Part shown: positions 1 to 9,820 of the stretch, in pieces | How positions within the stretch are numbered: the first letter of the stretch is position 1 | Layout: each line of letters starts with the position of its first letter | From: Oligoflexales bacterium | GTDB lineage: Bacteria; Bdellovibrionota_B; Oligoflexia; Oligoflexales; Bog-1112 | DNA: 37,579 nucleotides | Reading direction: 5' to 3' | Assembly (NCBI GenBank): GCA_013215275.1 | Contig: JABSRF010000009.1 | Coordinates: forward strand, 1-37,579 | Notes under the pieces: model-generated | The model's database searches: none | Told to the model about the DNA's origin: nothing | The model's input: the letters and a program-made list of their open reading frames with translations, nothing else | Made by a program: the position numbers and the translations under genes

Positions 1-202
1 TAAAGTAAGTAAAGAGCTATATGAAGTCAAAAGCCTTTAAATAAAGGTATTTTATATTTCGCTACAGCGACTAATTACTCACCTTTACTTTCAATACTGG
101 AATCCAATAAAGCATTTTTCTTACCAGGAGCCTAGCAGTAAATGTTGGGGAAACATAGGTGTTTGGGGAATCCAAACCCAAAGCTTATGCTGACAATGCT
201 AC

Positions 203-1864
203 CTAAAAGAATAATACATCTTTCGGTCCTGCTTTTTCCACTGGATCCTCTTCATTTGCGACCGGCTCACTTGGCACAGGGCTCGGAGGTGCCGATTGAG
301 GCTCAGCAGGAGCAAGGGGTGGCTCTTTAACATGCTCTGCAGGCTTGCTAGCCTTGGGAGGGGGGCTTAGGGTTTCACCTGCTTCTATCACGGGTGCAAT
401 ATGGGCAACATTTTCGGAGCTTTGAGCTGTTTTGGTGACAATGTTATTGAGCTTACTGACCATTTCATTGGTTAGGTTCTCAATCTGTGTGAGAGGAACA
501 CTTGCTGCTTCAATCTCCTGCCGGGTAATGTCCTGAAACTGTAAGCTCAAAATGATTTGATCGATATTGTGAGCGACCGATTCAGAGCTTAAAACAGAGC
601 TTTCAACCAGCTGAGAGAACACCTCTGTAGAATCCTTTGCGGTGCTTAGTAAGAGATCAACTGCTTCGTCAACTGACTCCTTCTTACTTTTGGTCTTCTT
701 CAAGTTGTCTGTCAAAGATAGAGAGATATCCTGGACAGAATCGTTCACCTTGCCAACAATTTGGGTAATATCGTTAGATGCTTGGTTTGTTCTATCAGAT
801 AGTTTTCGAACTTCTTCGGCAACCACGCTAAAGCCTCGTCCATGCTCCCCTGCTCGAGCAGCCTCGATGGCTGCATTCAGAGCCAAGAGATTGGTTTGGT
901 CGGAAATGTACTGAATGTCCTCGGTGATCTTGTTGATTGTTGCTGTGTTTTCCAAGATAGCCTCTATGGATGTTGAGTACTCAACGTTTAAGCGACTATT
1001 CTCGTCCAGCATCTCAGTCATTTCCTTCAACAAAGTTAAGGCGTTTTCAAGAACGGAGGATAAAGAAGCGTGATCCTTACTGCTCTCTTGTCCCATGGAC
1101 ACCTTACCTGAAAACTGCTTGTTAATTTCATTGGATTCCGCTAAGTGTTCTTGAGCTTTTTCGTAAATAAAGCGAACCTTATCACCAATTTCAATCGCCG
1201 AACTTTCTGTATGGTCTATGACTGACTTTAACTGTGATTCAATATTGGGAACTAAATCTAATATTCTTCTAAGCAAAGTCTCTTGAGTTGCTAGTTGTTC
1301 ATCCCGTTCAGAAAGTTTTCCTTCCAGTTCTTTGATTCTAATTTCAAGTAAATTGATCGTACTGCGAGGTGCATTATTCAATGTTTGGTTTTCAGCTTTT
1401 AAGCCAGACAGTTCCTCACCGAGTTTATCGCTGTTGCTCTTGATGGCTTCTAGCTCAAACTGAGCTTTGGAGTGACTGTTTTCGGTCTCTTTTAGCTTAG
1501 CTGTGAGCTCCTCAAGCTTAGACTCAAGGTCTGCTTTTTCGGTGGCAAAGTCTTTTTCAGCTATTTTTCTTACCAGGCTCAAATTAACTGGGCTATTCTC
1601 TTGGTCCTTTGCTTCTAGAGCTAGGATCTTGCGCTTAAGCTCTTCAATGTGCCTTTCTTTGCCTTCTAGGCTGCTGGTCTCATCTTGTCTCTGGTGAGAC
1701 ATACGTAAGCATAGGCTACTTAGGTAAGCCCAGGTTGCAAGAGCTAGCAAGCTTGCCATCCACGTTGGTAAGTTCATCTCAGAGATGGGGTCGATGAGTA
1801 CAGGAATTAAGGGTATTAATCCTGCAAGCACTAGTAGCTGAGTGGTTTTATTATCGTCTGACAT
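203..1864 (-). CDS. Methyl-accepting chemotaxis-like protein with two N-terminal TM segments, coiled coil and MCP signalling hairpin
   Basis: MCP hairpin motif [38 protein letters not shown]; two hydrophobic segments near the N-terminus with almost no periplasmic loop; Pro/Ala/Glu-rich C-terminal tail. Confidence 0.93.
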   Translation of the reverse strand: MSDDNKTTQLLVLAGLIPLIPVLIDPISEMNLPTWMASLLALATWAYLSSLCLRMSHQRQDETSSLEGKERHIEELKRKILALEAKDQENSPVNLSLVRKIAEKDFATEKADLESKLEELTAKLKETENSHSKAQFELEAIKSNSDKLGEELSGLKAENQTLNNAPRSTINLLEIRIKELEGKLSERDEQLATQETLLRRILDLVPNIESQLKSVIDHTESSAIEIGDKVRFIYEKAQEHLAESNEINKQFSGKVSMGQESSKDHASLSSVLENALTLLKEMTEMLDENSRLNVEYSTSIEAILENTATINKITEDIQYISDQTNLLALNAAIEAARAGEHGRGFSVVAEEVRKLSDRTNQASNDITQIVGKVNDSVQDISLSLTDNLKKTKSKKESVDEAVDLLLSTAKDSTEVFSQLVESSVLSSESVAHNIDQIILSLQFQDITRQEIEAASVPLTQIENLTNEMVSKLNNIVTKTAQSSENVAHIAPVIEAGETLSPPPKASKPAEHVKEPPLAPAEPQSAPPSPVPSEPVANEEDPVEKAGPKDVLFF

Positions 1865-2006
1865 GGCTATCCTAAAAATATTAACATGAATGTTCCTACA
1901 GAGATTCGGTGTTTGGTCGCGGGGTCTTAAATTCTAAGTTCGGAGGGGGGAGTTAATAGCCTAATAAATGGAGACTAATTATTGATTGACACGCCCCAGC
2001 TTGTTG

Positions 2007-4352
2007 TTACTGCCAAAGTAGCTCGGTCTGAGTTCTCGATTTATCGAGCCTGGTTTTAGCGTAGTTAACCTCGGGGAATAAGCTCGGATCCAGTTCTGCG
2101 AGGTGAGACCAAAGCTGTTTGCTAATTGACGAGCTAGGTTCTATTTTGCGGATTGCCTCTGAAACCTGCCATATTAATGGCACTGTTATACTTTTCTGTG
2201 GCCAATCAAATCGGTCGAGCCACAATCTTCCATAGGTTTTACTTAAGCTTGGGTGAATCCCGACTTCTGCTTCGAGCTCCAGTAAAGCTTTGGAGCATGA
2301 GAGACTCTTACTAAACAGTAATGGAAAGCGGCTTTGTACCAGTGATGTGGTTTTTTGCCAGATCTTCGCAATGGGTGTTTTAGTCTGTTTATGGGTATGA
2401 AACCATTTTGAAAGGATTGGATAGCTTATTTCGCAGAGATCCTTTGCATCTTCGTGATTCCAGCTAAAAGTTGCTTGGTAAAGCCAAGAAAGGTGGAGAT
2501 AGTATAATTTAGACTTGAGTAAACGATTTACGAACCCACGTATTCGGGTTGATTCCGAGAGTTTATAAGATTCCTTTCGTTTAGAGATTAAGTTGCTTAG
2601 CTCACGTTTGTTGGCTGCGCTTATGCCTCTAAAATCTTGGATTTCTGTGAGGTAAAGACTGCTTAATAAGAATTTTTCTAGGCTTTGCTTTTCAATGTTT
2701 TTGAATGCACCCCAGAACTCAGCAGCTTTACTTGCGAGGCCAATTTCCATATAGGCTTTAAAAAGCTGTGCTTTTCTTTTGGATGAGATTTTGGTGAATA
2801 GGTCTTTTCGGTTGTTTTCAAAGAATAAGATGGCTCTATGATAATCTTTTTCCAGAAGGTAGGCCTCCAAATAGGAAGATTTGACCTCGATTAGGGATGG
2901 AATGTACTGTGCAAGGTATCGTGAATTAGGAAACCTTTTATAAAACTCCTTTACTTTCTCGACAAATTCTTTACCTCTTTCTCTTTCCCCATAGGACATC
3001 ACTTCGCAGCTCCAAGCCAATTCGACCACCTGCAACGGGGCATGGGAGTCTCGGGTTTCGTTTAGAGTGCTGCGAGCATGTCTGACATTATTCCCTAGGT
3101 ATTGTGGAAGGCTTAAGCATGCTCTCCTAACTTTTGCAACAAATGCTGCATCTGAGTTTGGAAACTCATGCTCAACGCGAAAGTATGCCAATTTTGACTG
3201 CTTTAACCATTCGGTATTCGTTTTCTTTAAACTGAATTGAGCAAGGTAAGCATCTGCTATTCTCAAAGAAGCCCAGGAGCGAAATTCTATTGATAAACTC
3301 TCTTTAGCATGCTTATGGGATATGCTTTTTATTCCATAATGCAACGCTTTCTGAGATTCTTCAAATTTTCCCATCCAGAAAAGAGCTTCTCCTCTGAGTA
3401 TAAAGCTAAGCGGTAGTATGGATCCAATTTCATGATTGATGACTTGGCTTAAATGGTAGGCCTCTTCTGCCAATTCATACTTATTTAGATCAAAATAGAT
3501 ATCTCCAATGCGGGTAAAAGCATAAGCTGCTTGCTCTGGATTGTTCTCCTGCCTGATGATGGTGTCGATCTCTCTAGCAGCCTTTAGATACTGTCGGTCT
3601 TTGATCCACCCCTCTGCAATTAGCCTTCGAAAGTGGGGTCTATAATCCTTACGAGCTGTTTTCCTCAGGAAGCTCAACCCCTCTTGTGCTGCCATATGTG
3701 CAGCAGAGTATCGGTCAAATTCATGATAGATTGCCGCTAGGTTATAAATAGCAGCTGGTGCAATCAGATCAAGCTGTGGGTCAGGAATATCTTTCTTCTT
3801 GATAAAAGCCCAATTTAGAAAGGTTGCTGTATTTGAATAAGTCAGGCGAACTTCTGAGCGAAAAATGTCTCCGTTGAACATTTTTCGGATACCTTTCGAA
3901 ATTTTTAGATACGCAAGTCCAATGAAATAATCGTTTCTACGATGGTATTCAAAATTTTTACCATACCTAGCTCGTGCTGATAGCCAGATCTTCCTAGCCT
4001 CCTCCCAATTTTTTTGTTTGAAAAGAATCCTTCCGTAGTTCATATGCTGAATAGGCTTGTCTCGTCCCGGTGTGGAAGGCATATCCTCAGGCTTATCACC
4101 CAAAAGATGGTTCACAGGAAAGACTGCCTTTGGGAGTGGAAAAGGGTATCTCCAAAAAAACTCATTGGAGATCTGCCTTTCTGCCGGCTCTATCGAAAAG
4201 TCGCCGATGATTTGGTAATTCTTTACAATTTCGGAAAAATTCGCATACGCAGGAGGCATCGGTTTAGCTGTGCCAAACTCATTGAAGGCAAATGAGAAAG
4301 CAACAACCCAAAGGTATCGAGGGCAATTCAACCATTTGGTCAAAACCAACAT
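2007..4352 (-). CDS. Large TPR-repeat protein with N-terminal signal-like segment, directly downstream of motAB
   Basis: 781 aa ORF; hydrophobic N-terminus; repeated TPR-like helices (e.g. AYAFTRIGDIYFDLNKYELAEEAYHLSQVI, LRGEALFWMGKFEESQKALHYGI); 34 nt after the motB stop on the same strand. Confidence 0.8.
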   Translation of the reverse strand: MLVLTKWLNCPRYLWVVAFSFAFNEFGTAKPMPPAYANFSEIVKNYQIIGDFSIEPAERQISNEFFWRYPFPLPKAVFPVNHLLGDKPEDMPSTPGRDKPIQHMNYGRILFKQKNWEEARKIWLSARARYGKNFEYHRRNDYFIGLAYLKISKGIRKMFNGDIFRSEVRLTYSNTATFLNWAFIKKKDIPDPQLDLIAPAAIYNLAAIYHEFDRYSAAHMAAQEGLSFLRKTARKDYRPHFRRLIAEGWIKDRQYLKAAREIDTIIRQENNPEQAAYAFTRIGDIYFDLNKYELAEEAYHLSQVINHEIGSILPLSFILRGEALFWMGKFEESQKALHYGIKSISHKHAKESLSIEFRSWASLRIADAYLAQFSLKKTNTEWLKQSKLAYFRVEHEFPNSDAAFVAKVRRACLSLPQYLGNNVRHARSTLNETRDSHAPLQVVELAWSCEVMSYGERERGKEFVEKVKEFYKRFPNSRYLAQYIPSLIEVKSSYLEAYLLEKDYHRAILFFENNRKDLFTKISSKRKAQLFKAYMEIGLASKAAEFWGAFKNIEKQSLEKFLLSSLYLTEIQDFRGISAANKRELSNLISKRKESYKLSESTRIRGFVNRLLKSKLYYLHLSWLYQATFSWNHEDAKDLCEISYPILSKWFHTHKQTKTPIAKIWQKTTSLVQSRFPLLFSKSLSCSKALLELEAEVGIHPSLSKTYGRLWLDRFDWPQKSITVPLIWQVSEAIRKIEPSSSISKQLWSHLAELDPSLFPEVNYAKTRLDKSRTQTELLWQ

Positions 4353-4386
4353 TGCAGCGATATCCCAAAAAATTCAAATTCTTAAG

Positions 4387-5196
4387 TCAGAGCGACCCTG
4401 CTGAGTCAGAGTCGTAGTGAACATGAAACTCTATTCGGCGATTTAGCTTTCTTCCTGCAGCTGTGCCATTGTGGGCAATTGGCTTAACGTCGGCATAGCC
4501 AGCAGCGCTGAGTCGAGTTTGAGGAAAGTAGTGTTGTCTTATCATGTATTTGATGACATGAGTGGCACGTAATGCGGAAAGGTCCCAGTTGCTGTAATCT
4601 CCTTTAGGAGGGATAGAGTCGGTGTGGCCCTCCACGGTAACATCTCTGCCGAGCGACTTTAAAATATTGACGACTTTATCAAGGTCCTTGCGAGCAGCCC
4701 GTCTAACCCTGATGTCTCCTGGTTTGAAAAAATGCCTGGCAAGAAGCTGAAGTTTAAAGCCTTTTTCAGTAGGGTACACTTGTACAATCCGCTCATGGCC
4801 CGTTGTTTTTTTATCAGGGTATTTTTTGGGTCCGTATAAGCGTTCTTCGAGTTCAACTTTGACCCGATCCATATCTTCATCGATAATTTTTACCTGTTTT
4901 TTTGTGGAAGGATATTTTTGGACAACGGGAGGTGAGACTTCCTCTCCACGAAAATGTTCGAAAATTCCGAACCCATGCTCCGTTGGCCCCTTCTTACGAT
5001 CCAGAGGGATGTCATCCAAAGGGGTGTTGAAGCTTTCTTGCATGGATCCAGCAGTTCTCTGAACTTGCGGCTCACCCCCCTCTTTAAGCGCAAAAAGTAC
5101 CACAAAGACGGCAAATAGTAGAGTTACCATATCTGCGAAACTCACAAGCCAGCGCTCATGGTTTTCAAATTCAGGGCATTTCTGTTTCTTGCCCAT
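4387..5196 (-). CDS. motB: Flagellar motor stator protein MotB (OmpA-like peptidoglycan-binding C-terminus)
   Basis: N-terminal WLVSFADMVTLLFAVFVVLFAL stator TM with Asp; C-terminal VEGHTDSIPPKGDYSNWDLSALRATHVIKYM OmpA/MotB motif; next to MotA. Confidence 0.95.
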   Translation of the reverse strand: MGKKQKCPEFENHERWLVSFADMVTLLFAVFVVLFALKEGGEPQVQRTAGSMQESFNTPLDDIPLDRKKGPTEHGFGIFEHFRGEEVSPPVVQKYPSTKKQVKIIDEDMDRVKVELEERLYGPKKYPDKKTTGHERIVQVYPTEKGFKLQLLARHFFKPGDIRVRRAARKDLDKVVNILKSLGRDVTVEGHTDSIPPKGDYSNWDLSALRATHVIKYMIRQHYFPQTRLSAAGYADVKPIAHNGTAAGRKLNRRIEFHVHYDSDSAGSL

Positions 5197-5213
5197 ACAG
5201 AGCCTCGGTGGTT

Positions 5214-5972
5214 TTAGTCTTCAGAGCCTTTTTGGCTTACAAAAATACCTAATTTTTCTTGAATTACCTTAGGGTTTAGACCTGAAAGGATGCCTTCTAC
5301 TCCAATGACGACCATTTCCCTAGCCATATAGTCTAATTTTGCTTTGCGTTTGATCTTTTTTCCAATAGGGATAAAGAAGATATTGGAGAAACCTACTCCA
5401 TATAGGGTTGCTACGAACGCAATCGCAATACCTGGTCCAATCATTTCTGGCTTGTCTAGATTTTCCATAACGTGAATGAGACCAAGTACCGCTCCCAAGA
5501 TTCCGATGGTCGGAGCAATTGCACCGCAGTCTTCCCAGAAGTGGGCATAGACTTCTTCTTCTTCCATGGTCACGTGCTGAGCAGTTTCGAGGGTATCACG
5601 GATAATATTAGGGTCTGTTCCGTCGACCGCCAGTCTGACTGCCGTCTTTAAGGGTTCATAGCTAAGCCCCTCTCTTTTTTTCTCGAGTGCCAGTATGGAC
5701 TCTTTACGAGCTGTTTGAGCCAGATCGATAATATCAGTAAGAATCTGATCGGGGTTTGCACTTGGGTTTTTCACCCAGGTGCCTACGGCTTTCATAGCAC
5801 CAATAATATCTGGTAGGGTATAGGCCACCATCATTGAACCCGCCATTCCGCCAATAACGATGAAAAAGGCGGTAATCTGGAGGATCGAGGAAACGTGACC
5901 TCCCTCCAATATTAAGCCGACAATAATACAAGTTAATGCGAAAACTGGGCCGACGAGGCTCGTAATATCCAT
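5214..5972 (-). CDS. motA: Flagellar motor stator protein MotA
   Basis: MotA/TolQ/ExbB family with characteristic TM segments (GGMAGSMMVAYTLPDI; APTIGILGAVLGLIHVMENL); adjacent to motB. Confidence 0.95.
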   Translation of the reverse strand: MDITSLVGPVFALTCIIVGLILEGGHVSSILQITAFFIVIGGMAGSMMVAYTLPDIIGAMKAVGTWVKNPSANPDQILTDIIDLAQTARKESILALEKKREGLSYEPLKTAVRLAVDGTDPNIIRDTLETAQHVTMEEEEVYAHFWEDCGAIAPTIGILGAVLGLIHVMENLDKPEMIGPGIAIAFVATLYGVGFSNIFFIPIGKKIKRKAKLDYMAREMVVIGVEGILSGLNPKVIQEKLGIFVSQKGSED

Positions 5973-6025
5973 AGTGTGGGCCTTGCTACTTGATTATATG
6001 CTTTTATCGATTTCGGCGAAGTGCC

Positions 6026-6232
6026 TTACAATTCATCGCTATTGTTTAAGCTTTCTAGTACTTTTGCCTTTGAATTTAGCCATTTTTCCTCTATTTCATC
6101 GAGCGACTCTTTTACGATGACCGAGTCTCCATTGAGAAACAAAATGAGGGTATCTGGCATCGACTCAACATACTTGATCGCTTCCAAATTCACTAAGATT
6201 GATGACTGATCTAGTTTGGTTAACTCAATCAA
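6026..6232 (-). CDS. flbD: FlbD-family flagellar protein
   Basis: 68 aa MIELTKLDQSSILVNLEAIKYVESMPDTLILFLNGDSVIVKESLDEI resembles the short FlbD family; upstream of motAB. Confidence 0.85.
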   Translation of the reverse strand: MIELTKLDQSSILVNLEAIKYVESMPDTLILFLNGDSVIVKESLDEIEEKWLNSKAKVLESLNNSDEL

Positions 6233-6433
6233 TTCTATTTCTCTGGGACAAAATCGTTTACAAATTGGGCATTTTATTGAGGAGACTGCTTATGAGCTTG
6301 AGGGAAGGGTTATTTTGCCCAAGCTAATAGTGCCGAATACCCTCAACTATGATAACTTGCAGCTAGGTTTAGAGTCAATGGACTTGCTTGCATACTAAAT
6401 ACCGCATTACACCGAGAAAATGAGGAGTAAACA

Positions 6434-7535
6434 TTGGATATAGGGACACTACAAAACTTGTCCAAAGAAGTTAAAGAGAGATTTAAGCATGTTTGGGGGT
6501 ATCTTTGACCTAGCTCACAAAGAGCAAAGGTTAAGGGACCTTGAAGATCAGATGGATGCAAACCCAGACTTTTGGAACAATCCCAAGGAGTCAGCAGCTG
6601 TATTAAAAGAAAAAAAGAGCTTAGAAGGATGGCTAGAACGGTCGGAAAAGCTTAAAGGCAAGGTCGATGACCTTCAAGCTGCATTGGAGTTGGCTCCAGA
6701 AGGTGAGGAGTTTGTAACAGAGGCTGAGCAAATTTTGCTTACCTTACAAACTGAGCTTGATGAGCTCGAGGTGCAGAGCCTATTGGGGGGAGAGCTTGAT
6801 CAGTGCTCAGCATTACTGACGATCAATGCAGGAGCTGGTGGAACAGAATCTTGTGACTGGGCATCGATGCTTATGAGAATGTACTTGAGGCATGCTGAGC
6901 AAAAAACATGGGATGTTGCCATTCACGATATCCAGGAGGGGGACGAAGCCGGGGTAAAAAGTGCAACGTTTGAGATATCTGGTGAGTTTGTCTTTGGACT
7001 TCTAAAAGCAGAATCTGGGGTACACCGGCTAGTTAGAATAAGCCCCTTCGACTCGAATGCGAGGAGGCACACGAGTTTTGCATCGATCTTTGTAAGTCCT
7101 GTTATCGATGACAACATCGAAATTGATATCAATCCGGCAGACCTTCGTATCGATACATATCGTGCAAGTGGGGCAGGAGGTCAGCATGTCAACAGAACTG
7201 ACTCTGCGGTAAGAATTACTCACGGTCCAAGTGGAATTGTGGTGCAGTGCCAAAGTCAGCGCTCACAGCACCAGAATAAAGATACTGCTATGAAAATGCT
7301 ACGCAGTAAGCTGTATGAGCAAGAGCTTGAGGAGCGTAGGAAGAAGCAGCAGGACATAGAAGAATCAAAATCCGAAATTGGTTTTGGAAGTCAGATTCGC
7401 AGCTATGTACTGCATCCCTACAAGATGGTGAAGGACCATCGTACCAACCAGGAAAGTCATGCCCCTACCGAAGTCTTGGATGGAGATATTGCACCCTTCA
7501 TTAATGCCTACTTACAGCATAGCCTGAGGAAGTAG
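6434..7535 (+). CDS. prfB: Peptide chain release factor 2 with programmed +1 frameshift: join(6434..6505,6507..7535)
   Basis: RF2 GGQ motif ASGAGGQHVNRTDSAVRITH; upstream frame from TTG 6434 reads MDIGTLQNLSKEVKERFKHVWGYL then TGA at 6506-6508 in GGGGGTATCTTTGAC; +1 shift continues DLAHKEQRL; AGGAG at 6423-6427 precedes the TTG. Confidence 0.93.
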
Positions 7536-7597
7536 CACCTTCGGCCAAAAAGGCCCTCAAAAGCTCAATTCTCAATGCCAACCTCCCTCTTCTCTCT

Positions 7598-7626
7598 TTG
7601 ACAGCTTGCCTCGAAAGCCCTATTCT
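7598..7626 (+). promoter_or_regulatory. Putative sigma70 promoter for the prkA operon
   Basis: TTGACA (7598-7603), 17-nt spacer, TATTCT (7621-7626), upstream of the prkA ORF. Confidence 0.45.
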
Positions 7627-7741
7627 TTAAATAGGAGTATTTTTTAAAAGTTGTAACTATGTTTCATTAATTGCCGGCCTGGATGAATTCTTGATTCCAG
7701 GCAACAGTTTCCTTCCGGACCTATATCATTAAAGGTATGTA

Positions 7742-9805
7742 ATGAACGCTGAAAAACTAATTGATATTGTGACAAAAGAAGGCCTTCGGGAAAAGCATGA
7801 AGAACTCCATTGGACTGGCAGTTTTAGTGAATACTTAGACATGGTCGTTGAAAAGCCAGAAATTGCTCGTACCGCTTTTCAAAGGTTGTATGACATGATT
7901 TCTAGCTACGGCTATGAAACATACGTGGAGTATAAGAAGAAAATTACTCATTGGAAATTTTTTGATGATCCAATGGAAAATGGTCGAGATGCTGTCTTTG
8001 GCCTTGATGTTCACTTGCAGAAGCTTGTCAATGTGATCAAAGCGGGTGCGTACCAGTATGGGCCAGAGAAAAGGGTCATTCTCCTCCATGGACCTGTTGG
8101 CTCCGCTAAGTCGACGATTGCCAGACTACTGAAAAAAGGTTTGGAGTTATACTCCCAAAGCCCTCAAGGTGCCTTATATAGCTATGACTGGACCAATTTA
8201 AAAGAGATCCTCGACATGGATGACACCCTTCCGTGCCCCATGCATGAAGATCCTCTTCACCTGATACCTGAGTCGAGGCGCAATGCGGTTCTAGAATCGC
8301 TGAATAAGAATCGCGAACGTTCAAGGCAGGTGCGTATTGAAGGTGGGTTGTGTCCGCCGAGTCGATACATTTTTAATGCGCTTTTAGAGCATTACCGAGG
8401 TGATTGGGCTAGTATTGTTGCCAATCACGTAAAGGTCAAGCGTATCGTCTTGTCGGAGAAGGATCGTATTGGAATCGGTACGTTCCAACCGAAGGACGAA
8501 AAGAATCAAGATTCAACTGAGTTAACGGGAGACATCAACTACCGAAAAATAGCCATTTATGGCTCAGACTCAGACCCTCGGGCATTTAACTTTGACGGTG
8601 AATTCAACATTGCAAATAGAGGCATGATTGAGTTTGTGGAGGTCTTAAAACTTGATGTTGCCTTCCTCTATGACCTTTTAACGGCAAGCCAAGAGCATAA
8701 AATAAAGCCCAAAAAGTTCGCTCAAACCGATATCGACTTGGTTATCATAGGGCATACGAATGAGCCTGAGTATCGGAAGCTACAAAACAACGAGTTTATG
8801 GAAGCTCTTAGGGATAGAACCGTTAAGATTGATATTCCTTATATCACTAAGCTTAAACAAGAAACTCGTATTTATCAGAAAGATTTTAACCCGAGAACAG
8901 TTCCTAATATCCATATCGCGCCTCACACCCTTGAAATGGCATCAATGTGGGCGGTCCTAACCAGGCTTGAAGAGCCCAAAAAAGCTAACTTAACTCTATT
9001 ACAGAAGCTAAAGCTCTATAACGGAAAAACTTTTCAACACTTTACCGAAGATAATATCAAAGAGCTAAGAAAAGAGGCTGTAAAAGAAGGCTTAGATGGA
9101 ATCAGCCCTCGGTATATCCAAGATAAAATCTCAAACTCATTGATCATTGACAAAGGCAATGGCTGCATTAATCCTTTTATCGTACTCAATGAGTTGGGAA
9201 GCGGATTAAAAGGCCATTCGCTACTCAATAACGAAGAGGTTCGAAAACACTATCTAGAGTTGCTGTCTGAAGTTAAGAGAGAGTATGAAGATATTGTTAA
9301 GCATGAAGTGCAAAGGGCAATTTCCGCTGATGAAAGCGCTATCGAGAAATTGTGCGGTAACTATATTGACAATGTGAAAGCTTACATTCAGAAAGAGAAA
9401 ATTAAAAACCAATACACTGGAGCGGATGATGAGCCAGACGAAAGACTCATGCGCTCAATCGAAGAAAAAATTGAGATTTCTGAAAGCCGTAAAGACGACT
9501 TCCGTCGTGAAATAATGAACTATATCGGAGCGTTAGCTTTAGACGGGAAGTCGTTTGACTTTAGAACGAATGAACGCCTACACAAAGCGCTGGAACTTAA
9601 GCTGTTTGAAGACCAAAAGGATACGATCAAGTTAACAACGCTTGTATCAACTGTCGTTGATAAAGAAACTCAAGCAAAGATTGATGTTGTTAAAAATAGA
9701 CTGATCAAAAACTATGGTTACTGCGAAATTTGCGCAAACGACGCTTTAAGTTTTGTCGCCAGCATTTTTGCTCGGGGTGACAGCGGCACCCAAGAGAAAA
9801 AATAG
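7742..9805 (+). CDS. prkA: PrkA/YeaG family serine protein kinase
   Basis: AAA+ P-loop [22 protein letters not shown]; full-length similarity pattern of the PrkA family ([35 protein letters not shown]). Confidence 0.95.
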   Translation: MNAEKLIDIVTKEGLREKHEELHWTGSFSEYLDMVVEKPEIARTAFQRLYDMISSYGYETYVEYKKKITHWKFFDDPMENGRDAVFGLDVHLQKLVNVIKAGAYQYGPEKRVILLHGPVGSAKSTIARLLKKGLELYSQSPQGALYSYDWTNLKEILDMDDTLPCPMHEDPLHLIPESRRNAVLESLNKNRERSRQVRIEGGLCPPSRYIFNALLEHYRGDWASIVANHVKVKRIVLSEKDRIGIGTFQPKDEKNQDSTELTGDINYRKIAIYGSDSDPRAFNFDGEFNIANRGMIEFVEVLKLDVAFLYDLLTASQEHKIKPKKFAQTDIDLVIIGHTNEPEYRKLQNNEFMEALRDRTVKIDIPYITKLKQETRIYQKDFNPRTVPNIHIAPHTLEMASMWAVLTRLEEPKKANLTLLQKLKLYNGKTFQHFTEDNIKELRKEAVKEGLDGISPRYIQDKISNSLIIDKGNGCINPFIVLNELGSGLKGHSLLNNEEVRKHYLELLSEVKREYEDIVKHEVQRAISADESAIEKLCGNYIDNVKAYIQKEKIKNQYTGADDEPDERLMRSIEEKIEISESRKDDFRREIMNYIGALALDGKSFDFRTNERLHKALELKLFEDQKDTIKLTTLVSTVVDKETQAKIDVVKNRLIKNYGYCEICANDALSFVASIFARGDSGTQEKK

Positions 9806-9820
9806 GAAAGGCATATTTGT

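Noticed and set aside
34-56. Terminator-like hairpin CCTTT-AAAT-AAAGG followed by TATTTTATATTT at the window start
   Set aside because: Only a 5-bp AT-rich stem and the upstream gene is outside the window.
6216-6398. 60-aa plus-strand ORF between flbD and prfB
   Set aside because: No recognisable motif and overlaps flbD antisense; the region is better explained as the divergent intergenic and prfB 5' region.
7677-7702. Sigma-54 promoter for prkA (as for E. coli yeaGH)
   Set aside because: TGGATGAATTCTTGAT has the GG but the -12 element is GA instead of GC; near miss only.
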